Assembly (NCBI RefSeq): GCF_002196515.1
Contig: NZ_CP018836.1
Span: 1,116,001 to 1,180,000, forward strand
Length of the DNA: 64,000 bases
Direction of reading: 5' to 3'
Source: Vibrio gazogenes
GTDB lineage: Bacteria; Pseudomonadota; Gammaproteobacteria; Enterobacterales; Vibrionaceae
Position numbers and translations under genes: made by a program
Shown: positions 17,427 to 26,428 of the stretch, in pieces
How the letters are laid out: each line of letters opens with the position of its first letter
Position numbering within the stretch: the stretch's first letter is position 1
Notes under the pieces: generated by a model
Database searches by the model: none
Told to the model about the DNA's origin: nothing
The model's input: only the letters and a program-made list of their open reading frames with translations

Positions 17427-18704
17427 TTAAGATACGATCGTGTAATAAATGACATAGATATTTAATCCTATGATCAAGCTACAAATGAGGCTACCTATCC
17501 AGGTTACCGGTTTACTGTTTGCCATATCACCCATGATGGTACGACGTGCAGTGAAAATAACTAACGGAATCAGAGCAAACGGGATACCGAAACTCAGTAC
17601 GACTTGACTCGCGACCAATGCTTTTTGCTCATCAACGCCCAGCATAATGACAGCCAGAGCCGGAATCATCGTAATCAGACGACGGACACCAATCGGAATG
17701 GTAAAGCGGACAAACCCCTGCATTAATACTTGCCCGGACATCGTCCCCACAATCGATGAAGATAATCCCGCCAGTAACAGCCCGACACCAAATACGATAC
17801 TGGATATTTTACTGCCCATTAATGGCGCAAGTAGCTGATAGCTTTCCGATATTGTCGCCACATCGTGGTAACCGTTAGCGTAGAATGCCGAGGCTGCTAA
17901 TGCGAGTAATGCCATGTTGACAATCCCGGCGAGTGCCATCCCGACAATCACATCCATACGATAAAATCTGGCAATGGTTTTTTTCTCCTGATTATTTGAT
18001 GCTTTGATCCGGTCTGTTGCTAACGCGGAGTGCAGATAAATCACATGAGGCATGATGGTTGCGCCCAGAATACCCGATGCCAGATAAACCGCGTAACTAT
18101 CCGGGAAATCAGGAATAAACATCCCTTTGGTTAAACTGACCATATCAGGGCGGCTTAACAGAAGCTCCGTCGCAAACCCACTCGCAATCGCCAGAATCAT
18201 TGCACCGATAACAATTTCCATTAAACGGAATCCAAGCCGTTGGGTCAGCAGCGCTAAATATGTGATAACACCGGTCAAAAGTGCACCATAGATCATCGGA
18301 ATATCAAACAGCAGTTTAAATGCCAGAGCGGCACCCAGAAACTCGGCTAAATCGGTGGCAATAGCAACAACCTCCGCCTGTATCCAGTAAAACCAGACGA
18401 CAGGTTTCGGGTAACGATCTCGTATTATTTCGGCTAAATTCTTGCCGGTTGCCACGCCTAATCTGGCAGACATACCCTGAATCAACATTGCCATCAGATT
18501 CGCGGCCAGCACAACCCATAGCAGTGCATAACCATATTTCGCTCCGGCCTCAATATTTGTCGCAAAATTACCAGGGTCAACATATGCAACGGCAGCGATC
18601 AAAGCAGGACCGAACATAACCATCCAGCTAAAACCTTTCGCTTTTCCTCGCAGTATGTTTGTCGCCTGATACTGGACAGAATTATTCGAAATTGCCTGCA
18701 ACAT
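17427..18704 (-). CDS. mntH: Nramp-type manganese transporter MntH
   Basis: The 425-residue inner-membrane protein is an Nramp family proton-coupled divalent metal (Mn/Fe) importer with about 11 helices. The metal-binding motif DPGN on helix 1 (AAVAYVDPGNFATNIEAG) and the helix-6 motif MPHVIYLHSAL are both intact. Length is typical. GAGGT stands 7 bases before ATG 18704. mntR follows within a few bases on the same strand, so metal uptake and its repressor share a transcript. Confidence 0.95.
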   Translation of the reverse strand: MLQAISNNSVQYQATNILRGKAKGFSWMVMFGPALIAAVAYVDPGNFATNIEAGAKYGYALLWVVLAANLMAMLIQGMSARLGVATGKNLAEIIRDRYPKPVVWFYWIQAEVVAIATDLAEFLGAALAFKLLFDIPMIYGALLTGVITYLALLTQRLGFRLMEIVIGAMILAIASGFATELLLSRPDMVSLTKGMFIPDFPDSYAVYLASGILGATIMPHVIYLHSALATDRIKASNNQEKKTIARFYRMDVIVGMALAGIVNMALLALAASAFYANGYHDVATISESYQLLAPLMGSKISSIVFGVGLLLAGLSSSIVGTMSGQVLMQGFVRFTIPIGVRRLITMIPALAVIMLGVDEQKALVASQVVLSFGIPFALIPLVIFTARRTIMGDMANSKPVTWIGSLICSLIIGLNIYVIYYTIVS

Positions 18705-18723
18705 TTAACTTACCTCATATAAG

Positions 18724-18737
18724 TTAACCTTGGTTAA
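18724..18737. promoter_or_regulatory. Candidate MntR operator upstream of mntH
   Basis: TTAACCTTGGTTAA forms an inverted repeat of 6-bp arms with a 2-base centre, 20 bp upstream of the mntH start. Partial copies of the half-site lie nearby (AAGTTAA, CGGTTAAAT). Position and symmetry fit a repressor site over the mntH promoter. The exact Vibrio MntR consensus is not something I can confirm. Confidence 0.5.
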
Positions 18738-18899
18738 TGATCTTATATTCGGTTAAATGGCTGTTTAAAATCTAATCGTTTAAACCTATTGAAATGATAA
18801 GTGTTATCAACTAAGGGCGGGTTTACATCGGTGTATGATGCCCCATCACACCACACTCCGAATTTTTGAGTGCGCTATCACATCGCGTTATGTTCGAAC

Positions 18900-19271
18900 T
18901 TACAGCGCTACGACAGCTTCAATTTCTATCTGCAAATCTGCATGAATGAGCTTGGAAACTTCAACCAACGAGCATGCTGGTAAATTGCCTTCATAGAAAT
19001 TAAATAATAGCTCTCGGATGCTGCTTAACGCAGACATGTCACGAACAAAAATTGTTAGCTTCACCAGATCACTTTTTAAGCGTTTCTCTAGCCTAAGGAT
19101 TTCTGAGATTTGTTCCAGAATCTCTTTAGTCTGCGCTGTCAGACCTAAGGTTTGGGCGTCTGTGCCATAAGCTGTAAGCCCTGATATATAAAGCGTTTTG
19201 TTGTGCTTCGTTGCATGAACATAAGGCCCGGCAATTTGAGGCAAGTTTTCGTAAGTAACCCGTTCAACCAC
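18900..19271 (-). CDS. RidA family protein (YjgF/UK114)
   Basis: The 123-residue protein starts at a GTG with GGGAG 8 bases upstream. It shows the RidA pattern AGPYVHATKHNKTLYISGLTAYG near the start, QTKEILEQISEIL in the middle and PACSLVEVSKLIHADLQIEIEAVVAL at the end. Canonical RidA hydrolyses reactive enamine/imine intermediates using an Arg in a ..PAR.. context; here that position reads NLPACSLVEV, with no Arg. It may therefore belong to a non-deaminating RidA subfamily. It lies downstream of the AraC regulator on the same strand and may be co-transcribed with it. Confidence 0.85.
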   Translation of the reverse strand: MVERVTYENLPQIAGPYVHATKHNKTLYISGLTAYGTDAQTLGLTAQTKEILEQISEILRLEKRLKSDLVKLTIFVRDMSALSSIRELLFNFYEGNLPACSLVEVSKLIHADLQIEIEAVVAL

Positions 19272-19386
19272 TTGATTTCTCCCTAGAACATTACATTTTA
19301 TTAGCGCGTATGCGCGGGCTTTTGGGCGCTAAATATACAACGAGTTTAATTTTTACCGCATTCATTTTTAAACAATGTTGCTCAAA

Positions 19387-20199
19387 CTACTCAGAATTCA
19401 CCGATCGAATCGTGTGTAGTTTGCGGAAATTTGAAGGGGTCATGCCAACATACTTAAGAAAAACGCGTCTAAAGTAGCCAACATCTTGGTAGCCGACGCC
19501 GCGAGCGATAAACTGGATAGGGTGGGTTGCATCCGTTAACGCTTGTTTTGCAGCATGAATCTTTTGTGTCTGGATGGCTTCTGTCAACGTGGTTCCAAAA
19601 GTCTGTTTATAGACCCGGCCTAAATAATCCACATTACATCGCAAGCGCTGAGCCACCCATGATGGGGTAATCGGTTCTCGATAGAACTGTTTGATAATCG
19701 AACGTGCGTTGTACGCCAGATTGACGGGCTTGGGCTCAGATTCATTTGCATTCTTATTGCTTATTTTACCAATAATCATCATCAGCAGCAGGTTTAATGA
19801 CAGTCTGTCGTCTACCAGTTCTTGTTCGTTTAATAACAAATTAAACAATGAGGTCACTTTTGATTCATCGTCAACTCGCCCCAATTTTGGTAAGTGAATG
19901 AAATGCTGAGAGGCCGAATCTTTACTATGGCGGGACAGACGAAAGTGAACCCAGTAAAACTTTAAATCATCTGGGTAATCCTCAATCCCCATATGTTCAC
20001 AGTGCGGATAAAGCAGTAAACATTGACCCGCACCAAGCTGGTACTGCTGATCATTTTCTTGAATCGATAGTGTCCCACGTTGCACAAAAATAAGTTCAAA
20101 AGAGTCAATAATTCTTCTTGGATGCCTGCCACTCCCATTTGAAATGAACAATCCGCCATTCTCTATCTCTACAGGAACATCGTGATATATATTTGCCAT
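19387..20199 (-). CDS. AraC family transcriptional regulator of the GH127 locus
   Basis: I start at ATG 20199 because AGGG lies 7 bases before it; the longer frame from 20253 runs into the divergent promoter region. The 270-residue protein has an N-terminal cupin-type sensor part (ELIFVQRGTLSIQENDQQYQLGAGQCLLLYPHCEHMG) and a C-terminal double HTH (PSWVAQRLRCNVDYLGRVYKQTFGTTLTEAI and FIARGVGYQDVGYFRRVFLKYVGMTPSNFRK). It is divergent from the sugar transporter and GH127 genes, so it probably activates them in response to an arabinose-containing saccharide. That ligand is an inference. Confidence 0.88.
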   Translation of the reverse strand: MANIYHDVPVEIENGGLFISNGSGRHPRRIIDSFELIFVQRGTLSIQENDQQYQLGAGQCLLLYPHCEHMGIEDYPDDLKFYWVHFRLSRHSKDSASQHFIHLPKLGRVDDESKVTSLFNLLLNEQELVDDRLSLNLLLMMIIGKISNKNANESEPKPVNLAYNARSIIKQFYREPITPSWVAQRLRCNVDYLGRVYKQTFGTTLTEAIQTQKIHAAKQALTDATHPIQFIARGVGYQDVGYFRRVFLKYVGMTPSNFRKLHTIRSVNSE

Positions 20200-20382
20200 T
20201 TCTGAGCCCTTCGTGGTTTGGATATATCTTATTTGAGGTTGAAACATAGCCAAAAGATCATTATCACACTTCCTCTCATAAAGTCGGATGTGTCCTCTTT
20301 TTATACAAAATTATCACCTATTGTTGGTACTCCGCTCTCGCTACGATGGATACATAAAAATAACGACAATAATGAATTCAAT

Positions 20383-21798
20383 ATGGATGAAACAACCATG
20401 AATGAGACAAGTACCCAAGTGTTGAACAACAATATAATCAACACACCTCAAGCAGAAAAAATAACCACCAGTGAAAAATTCGGATATGGTCTGGGTGATG
20501 CCGGAGGCACGATTATTACAGGCTTAATCGGAAATTTTTTAACTTTTTTCTACACCGATATTTTTGGATTAACGCCCGCGATTGTGGGTATCCTTTTTAT
20601 GACACTCCGTATTTTTGATGCCGTCACCGATCCTTTGATGGGGATTGTGGCCGATAAAACACATAGTAAATACGGGCGCTTTAGACCTTGGCAGCTATGG
20701 ATCGCTCTCCCCATCGGGATCGTCGGAATTCTTACCTTTACCGTGCCGGAAATTAGCTACAACCTTAAGGTGATGTACGCTTTCGTTACCTATATGCTGT
20801 TATCAATTTGTTATACCGCAATTAACGTCCCCTATTGCGCACTTATCAATACGATGACCACCGATCACAAAGAAGTCATTTCATGTCAGAGCTGGAGATT
20901 TGTTCTCACTGGCGGTGCCGGTGTACTCGTCTCGGTGGGTCTGCCATGGTTTGTCGGCCAGTTTGATTCAAACCAACAAGCTTTGGGTTATCAATATGGC
21001 GTTAGCATTTTGTGCGTAATTGCTATCGTGATGTTCTTGTGGTGTTTTGCGACCGTTAGAGAGCGAACACCAATTGAATCTCTGGGAAAGGTTTCCCTCA
21101 AAGAGCACTTAAAAAGTATCAAGCAAAACGATCAACTCATGTTGATGCTCATCATGTCATTTTTGCTCATCACTATTTTTAACACTCGGGGTGGTGCGTA
21201 CATGTACTTTATCAACTACGTCATGGGTGGCACTTCCAGCTATACATCGCTATTTTTTGCCATGGTTACTGCGGGTTTAGTGATTGGACCGATATTGGTG
21301 AACTACCTAACGAAGCACATTGATCCTAAAAAACTGTATTTATACACCAATGTATTTCTTGGTCTTTACTCTTTGGTCATGTTTTACATCCCTGCGAATG
21401 ATACAACCCAGAACCTATGGTTGGGCATCATTTTGTGCTACAGCGTCCTGCTTGGTTTTACGCTGCCTTTACACTTCTCATTAATGGCATTTGCTGACGA
21501 TTATGGGCAGTGGAAAACCGGGGTTCGTTCTTCTGGGTTGAATTTCGCCTTCAACTTATTCTGTATAAAACTGGCGTGGGCATCGAGTGCCATCATTATC
21601 AGCGCGATTCTTGTTTGGGTTGCCTATCAGCCGGGAATAGAAAACCAAACTGAAGCCTCTGTATCGGGTATTACATCGCTAGAAAGTATTATTCCTGCAA
21701 TTATTCACTTCGCGTTAGCGTTCATGATTGCCAAAACCAAGCTAGATAACCAACTAATGGCACGTATTAGCGCAGATCTAAAGAAACAAATGGCGTAA
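20383..21798 (+). CDS. GPH-family sugar:cation symporter (MFS)
   Basis: The real start is probably ATG 20383 (or 20398), because the in-frame stretch from 20218 overlaps the divergent regulator's promoter and is not transporter-like. The product of about 470 residues shows the melibiose-carrier-like signature GYGLGDAGGTIITGLIGNFLTFFYTD, then DPLMGIVADKTHSKYGRFRPW, and about 12 membrane helices. Family members import glycosides, pentosides or hexuronides with Na+ or H+. The GH127 enzyme starts 12 bp later, so the likely cargo is an arabinofuranosyl oligosaccharide or disaccharide that is cleaved in the cytoplasm. Confidence 0.9.
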   Translation: MDETTMNETSTQVLNNNIINTPQAEKITTSEKFGYGLGDAGGTIITGLIGNFLTFFYTDIFGLTPAIVGILFMTLRIFDAVTDPLMGIVADKTHSKYGRFRPWQLWIALPIGIVGILTFTVPEISYNLKVMYAFVTYMLLSICYTAINVPYCALINTMTTDHKEVISCQSWRFVLTGGAGVLVSVGLPWFVGQFDSNQQALGYQYGVSILCVIAIVMFLWCFATVRERTPIESLGKVSLKEHLKSIKQNDQLMLMLIMSFLLITIFNTRGGAYMYFINYVMGGTSSYTSLFFAMVTAGLVIGPILVNYLTKHIDPKKLYLYTNVFLGLYSLVMFYIPANDTTQNLWLGIILCYSVLLGFTLPLHFSLMAFADDYGQWKTGVRSSGLNFAFNLFCIKLAWASSAIIISAILVWVAYQPGIENQTEASVSGITSLESIIPAIIHFALAFMIAKTKLDNQLMARISADLKKQMA

Positions 21799-21810
21799 GA
21801 GAGACTCCTC

Positions 21811-23778
21811 ATGACTTACAATAATGAATCACAATACACACGCGTTAACATTACCGACAAATTCTGGAAGAATTATCAGACATTAATTAATGATGTGGTG
21901 ATCCCTTATCAATGGGATGCACTGAACGATAATCTGCCAGATACAGAACCAAGCCACGCCATAGAAAACTTTAAGATTGCAGCAGGTGAACTTGATGGCG
22001 AGTTTTATGGCATGGTATTTCAGGACAGTGATGTCACTAAATGGCTGGAAGCGGTTGCTTACTCTTTGGCAAACAAGCCTGACCCGTCTCTAGAAAATCT
22101 CGCTGATGATGTCATTCAACTCATTGGCAAAGTGCAATGTGACAATGGCTACATCAATACTTATTTCTCAGTCAAAGAGCCGGATGCCAAGTGGCATAAC
22201 TTGTGTGAATGCCACGAGCTATACTGTGCCGGACATCTCATTGAAGCGGCAGTTGCCTATTACCAAACTACCGGTAAAGATGCCTTACTCAATATTGCGT
22301 GCCGGTTTGCAGACCATATTGATCAGGTTTTCGGTCATAAACCAGATCAACTGCTTGGCTATCCGGGACATCCTGAAGTTGAGCTTGCACTGATGCGTTT
22401 ATATGAAGTGACGGAACACCCCCGTTATTTAGACCTCTGTAATTTCTTTATTGAGCAGCGTGGGCAAAGCCCACATTACTATGATGAGGAATATCAACGT
22501 CGCGGACAAACCTCGTATTGGCATGTCCACGGGCCCGCATGGATGGTGAAAGACAAGGCCTATAGTCAGGCGCACTTACCTCTCACTGAGCAAAAAGTTG
22601 CGGTTGGTCATGCTGTCCGGTTCGTTTATCTACTGACGGGAGTCGCTCACCTTGCGCGCTTAAGTGGCGATCAAGAAAAAGTCGCCATATGCAAGACGCT
22701 GTGGCAAGACATGGTCAATAAACAGATGTATATCACAGGAGGAATTGGTTCGCAGAGTGAAGGCGAATCATTCAGTTGCGAATATGACTTGCCCAATGAT
22801 ACCGCTTATACAGAAACCTGCGCGTCGATCGGACTCATGATGTTTGCGAACCGGATGCTACAACTCGATACCAATAGTCATTATTCTGATGTTATGGAGC
22901 GAGCGCTCTACAATACAGTGTTGGCCGGGATGGCGATGGATGGAAAACACTTCTTCTATGTCAATCCGCTGGAAGTTCATCCAAGCAGTATCCCACATAA
23001 TCATATTTATGATCATGTGAAACCGGTCCGTCAACGTTGGTTCGGTTGCGCGTGTTGCCCACCCAATATTGCACGAATTATCGGTTCATTGGGGAATTAC
23101 TTGTATACCGTTAAACAAGACACGGTGTTAACTAATTTATATATAGGTTCTACATCCACGCTTGCGACTGAATATGGCAATTTAACGATGACCCAACGGG
23201 GCGACTATCCATGGAAGGAGACCATCACACTCTGTATTGATGAGGCGCCTGATCAGGCTATCTCGTTAGGGTTTCGGATTCCAGACTGGTGCCGCCAGCC
23301 AAGTATGATGGTCAATGGCAATCCATATTCACTTGAGAACGCCGTGGAGAACGGTTACGCCTTGATCAACCGAGTTTGGCAAAGTGGCGATACCATGACC
23401 TTAACCCTGCCAATGGAAACATTGATTATCAGAGGACATGAAAAACTGCGCCACAGTGCCGGTAAAATTTCGGTCCAACGTGGCCCGCTGGTTTACTGTA
23501 TTGAAGAAGCCGACAATGGGAGTGAACTGTATAACCTACGTCTCGACAGTGATGCAGAATTTACGGTCATACAGGGAGAGGGATTGTTTGAAGGAAAAAC
23601 ACTACTTAAAACACAAGCGGTGAAAAAACTTTGTCCTCAAAGCGGTGAAGCATCACTTTATCGTTATCGATCATCTAAACCACAATGGGTTTCACAGCCA
23701 TTGACGCTCATTCCTTATTTTACCTGGGCAAACCGGGGTGAAGGTGAGATGCGGGTGTGGATCACTGAGAAGGAATAA
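21811..23778 (+). CDS. Beta-L-arabinofuranosidase, glycoside hydrolase family 127
   Basis: The 655-residue protein matches GH127 over its whole length and has no signal peptide, so it is cytoplasmic. Key residues known from Bifidobacterium HypBA1 (acid/base E322, zinc ligands E338, C340 and C418, nucleophile C417) have counterparts at E319, E335, C337, C416 and C415, within GESFSCEYD, AYTETCAS and FGCACCPPN. These enzymes release L-arabinose from beta-1,2-linked arabinofuranosides, such as those on plant hydroxyproline-rich glycoproteins. With the transporter it makes a small uptake-and-cleavage unit. No L-arabinose catabolic genes are in view. Confidence 0.93.
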   Translation: MTYNNESQYTRVNITDKFWKNYQTLINDVVIPYQWDALNDNLPDTEPSHAIENFKIAAGELDGEFYGMVFQDSDVTKWLEAVAYSLANKPDPSLENLADDVIQLIGKVQCDNGYINTYFSVKEPDAKWHNLCECHELYCAGHLIEAAVAYYQTTGKDALLNIACRFADHIDQVFGHKPDQLLGYPGHPEVELALMRLYEVTEHPRYLDLCNFFIEQRGQSPHYYDEEYQRRGQTSYWHVHGPAWMVKDKAYSQAHLPLTEQKVAVGHAVRFVYLLTGVAHLARLSGDQEKVAICKTLWQDMVNKQMYITGGIGSQSEGESFSCEYDLPNDTAYTETCASIGLMMFANRMLQLDTNSHYSDVMERALYNTVLAGMAMDGKHFFYVNPLEVHPSSIPHNHIYDHVKPVRQRWFGCACCPPNIARIIGSLGNYLYTVKQDTVLTNLYIGSTSTLATEYGNLTMTQRGDYPWKETITLCIDEAPDQAISLGFRIPDWCRQPSMMVNGNPYSLENAVENGYALINRVWQSGDTMTLTLPMETLIIRGHEKLRHSAGKISVQRGPLVYCIEEADNGSELYNLRLDSDAEFTVIQGEGLFEGKTLLKTQAVKKLCPQSGEASLYRYRSSKPQWVSQPLTLIPYFTWANRGEGEMRVWITEKE

Positions 23779-23802
23779 TACTTGGTACATTATCCGTGAA
23801 TA

Positions 23803-23843
23803 CCAAGCTGGTTGAAGACCGATAGAGAGTTTTCAACCAGCTT
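23803..23843. terminator. Hairpin downstream of the GH127 gene
   Basis: AAGCTGGTTGA (about 23804-23814) can pair with TCAACCAGCTT (about 23832-23842) around a loop of 17 bases. It lies 25 bp after the GH127 stop. There is no long T run on either strand, so it is either a weak terminator or an mRNA-stabilising hairpin. Confidence 0.45.
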
Positions 23844-23851
23844 TCGTTAGC

Positions 23852-23886
23852 GGGACAGTCACTTTAGGTTTTAAAGGGACAGTCAC
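23852..23886 (+). repeat. Two copies of a GGGACAGTCAC motif
   Basis: GGGACAGTCAC occurs at 23852-23862 and 23876-23886. Variants (GGGGACAGGCAC, GGACAGGCAC, GGACCGTCAC) occur just after other genes at 31308, 35511 and 52067. Motifs of this kind flank REP-associated Y1 transposases in gamma-proteobacteria, as I remember them. Here they look like scattered remnants, with no transposase in the window. Confidence 0.5.
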
Positions 23887-23933
23887 GTCAGTGCGGTTTT
23901 TACACCCAATGCCAATGTGATCAAGCATCACTT

Positions 23934-24113
23934 TTATTTCTCATCTTTGTCATTTTTCTCTTCTCCATCCGAGTGATTAAGGGAGAGCAGAGACAACATA
24001 TTTTGAATAGCCGCTTGCTCAAGCGCTTGGCTGGTTTGCTCAAGGCGCCGTTGATAATACTGTGCGAGTGAGTCAGATTTTAGCTCCCGCGATAAGCTCT
24101 TAAATGAAATCAT
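23934..24113 (-). CDS. 59-residue small protein divergent from sgrR
   Basis: ATG 24113 is preceded by AGGAGGT, a near-perfect ribosome site, 5 bases upstream. The 59 codons encode a soluble, helical, Gln/Leu-rich peptide (SLAQYYQRRLEQTSQALEQAA) with a charged tail (GEEKNDKDEK). The strong site and the clear coding character argue for a real gene. It is divergent from the SgrR-type regulator, where enteric bacteria keep sgrS/sgrT. It does not look like SgrT, so the link is positional only. Confidence 0.6.
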   Translation of the reverse strand: MISFKSLSRELKSDSLAQYYQRRLEQTSQALEQAAIQNMLSLLSLNHSDGEEKNDKDEK

Positions 24114-24404
24114 AACGTTACCTCCTACCGATGATGATCGACTAACAGGCTTTGCTGCGACATTAAGGTCAATGAGCCGTCAACCAGACAAGGCTATAAA
24201 TCTATTTGTCTTGTTCATGGTCCTGCTTCGTGCTTCGCCAGTTTCTCTCTCTAACGAAGTAAAGTGTGATGCAAAAAGGGGAAGATAAAAACAGACGGAA
24301 TATAATGATCTTGTTCCTAATATGAGCGTGATATCGAGTAAAAATCGGCTTTATGTAAGTTTTGGCAGAAAAATATGAACAAGTGAAAGGGAAGGGGTCC
24401 TATT

Positions 24405-26186
24405 TTGAATGTGAATCGACAAATCTTGTACTTTTCCCGTTTAGCCAAGCTAGGTGTGAACACCGCTATTTTTACAACCCTTCCTGAGATTGCCGAGCGC
24501 TTGTTCACAAGCCCCCGGCATTGTCGGACATTGCTCAATCAGATGCGCGATAGTGGCTGGATTGAATGGGAGCCCAAAGTTGGTCGTAATCAACGTTCTC
24601 GCCTTTACCTGATTTACAGCCTTCAAGAACTGAAAGCGATGCTCGCTCAGAAGCTAATTTCGATTGGCAAATACGAAAAAGCACTCGATTTGATTGACCA
24701 TGACCAAATGCTATTTGCTCAACTCCTTAGATGTACCTCTGGCACGCAAATACGCCAAGGCAGGCTACATGTTCAACTGACCTATGACCGGATATTTTTA
24801 CCGCTCCTGCCTCATACTGCATTGAGAAACAGTGAACGTTTTCTATTACGTCAAGTATATAGCTGCCTTACGCATTGTACTGAAAGCGGGGAGATACGAC
24901 CTGATCTTGCCCATCACTGGACAAGTGATGAGAGCAAGTTACATTGGAAGTTTTTTCTCCGTCCTCTGCTTAGATTTCATGATGGCAGTGATATCACCGC
25001 GAATGAGGTGGTTACGCTATTCAGGCAACTACGGGACTCCCCGTTGTATACGAAAGAGCTGGCCCATGTTGAAAGTATTTCTGAGGAGAATGAACTTTGC
25101 ATTGCGTTTACGCTTTCAAAACCGGATGCCGATTTTGCAGGGCTGCTATCGGGCCTAAAATACTCGATTCAACCGCCAAGCCAACTCTTGGGTACCCATT
25201 CCATCATTATTGGTAGTGGCATATTTCAGGTCGTGGAGCACAGCAAACAACGTCTAACTCTCCAAGCTTATCGAGATTATCATGGTCTTCGTGCGCTCAC
25301 TGATACCGTGACCATTTGGCAGCTCCCGCCACAAAGTTGCAATGCGCACGATGAGGTTTTACCGCAAGTCGGAACCACGAATCAGTTCAATTCTTTATAC
25401 ATCGACACCCAGTTTGTTGATGGTTTCAATCCCCAATCAACGAATGAATCTTCCGACAAAGACCAAAAAAATAGAATTGAAGAGGGGTGCCTGCTTGCGA
25501 TCATCAACCATAGAACTCGGTTCTCTCTCTCGCAACGTTCGTACCTGAGTGAGCTGATTCGCACTGATGAGGTGCTAAAACAGATTGGTAGCTTGAAAAA
25601 GAGTCGGGTTAAGGCGGTTCCGGCATATAACTTGTTTCCCGGATGGCTGAAGATGATCGCTACAGCCATACCGCCACAACCATTGCCTGATATTTTGACG
25701 ATTGCAATATTCGAACATCACGCCCTAAAGGAATGTGCAGAAGCGATTACAGTGTTATTAAGTCAGGTTGACGTACATTGTAGAATCAATATTTACTCAT
25801 TTGATGAGTTTTACGCGAAAGCAAACAGTCAGACACTCAACGAAGACATCATTCTTACCAGTCTCAGTCTCGACGACAACCGCCCTGTATCAGCATTTTG
25901 CTGGATGCTATCAAATCCAGTCTTACAGCAAAGTATGAGTCAACCAAACCGGGAGTGGCTGGATAACCTGTTGTACGATGTCAGAAGTCGTTTACCTGCT
26001 TCCTCATACATGCAGGAACTCGAGCCGATCATATCGTCAATGATTACCTCACATTATCTCATCCCCATGTTTCACCATTTACAGACATTACGATTTGAAG
26101 GTGTGCTCAAAGATGTCGATATCAATGTGTGGGGGTGGCCTGAAATACGGGATGTTTGGGCTGATGAGTCGTGTGGTGTGTTATAG
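24405..26186 (+). CDS. sgrR: SgrR-family transcriptional regulator
   Basis: The 593-residue protein has the SgrR layout: an N-terminal DNA-binding domain with SPRHCRTLLNQMRDSGWIEWEPKVGRNQRSRL (about residues 36-66), then a solute-binding-protein-like domain (SBP_bac_5), with LRNSERFLLRQVYSCLT, ADLAHHW-like and RPLLRFHDGSDI segments. In E. coli SgrR activates the sRNA sgrS during glucose-phosphate stress; the ligand of this homologue is unknown. The start is a TTG at 24405 with AAGGGG 9 bases upstream, or a GTG two codons later. The divergent 59-codon gene is its likely target. About 40% identity to E. coli SgrR would be my rough expectation but was not measured. Confidence 0.85.
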   Translation: MNVNRQILYFSRLAKLGVNTAIFTTLPEIAERLFTSPRHCRTLLNQMRDSGWIEWEPKVGRNQRSRLYLIYSLQELKAMLAQKLISIGKYEKALDLIDHDQMLFAQLLRCTSGTQIRQGRLHVQLTYDRIFLPLLPHTALRNSERFLLRQVYSCLTHCTESGEIRPDLAHHWTSDESKLHWKFFLRPLLRFHDGSDITANEVVTLFRQLRDSPLYTKELAHVESISEENELCIAFTLSKPDADFAGLLSGLKYSIQPPSQLLGTHSIIIGSGIFQVVEHSKQRLTLQAYRDYHGLRALTDTVTIWQLPPQSCNAHDEVLPQVGTTNQFNSLYIDTQFVDGFNPQSTNESSDKDQKNRIEEGCLLAIINHRTRFSLSQRSYLSELIRTDEVLKQIGSLKKSRVKAVPAYNLFPGWLKMIATAIPPQPLPDILTIAIFEHHALKECAEAITVLLSQVDVHCRINIYSFDEFYAKANSQTLNEDIILTSLSLDDNRPVSAFCWMLSNPVLQQSMSQPNREWLDNLLYDVRSRLPASSYMQELEPIISSMITSHYLIPMFHHLQTLRFEGVLKDVDINVWGWPEIRDVWADESCGVL

Positions 26187-26428
26187 GTATGGCGAAAAAG
26201 TGAATCACGGGGATAATCGCCTCATCGCTGTGGGTGGCAACAGTGTATGTCCATGAAATGCATACAAATGGATGGCTTAACTGTTGATAAGATATGCGAG
26301 AGATTCGCTATGATGTCGTTCAAATGGCGATGTAGTCGCGGTTACATGAGTGCAACCGCTTGTTTTTGGTCGTTGGGATGTGGTGGTTTGGATGAGATGA
26401 ACCTCATGCTTTTCGAGGTATCGGTGGG

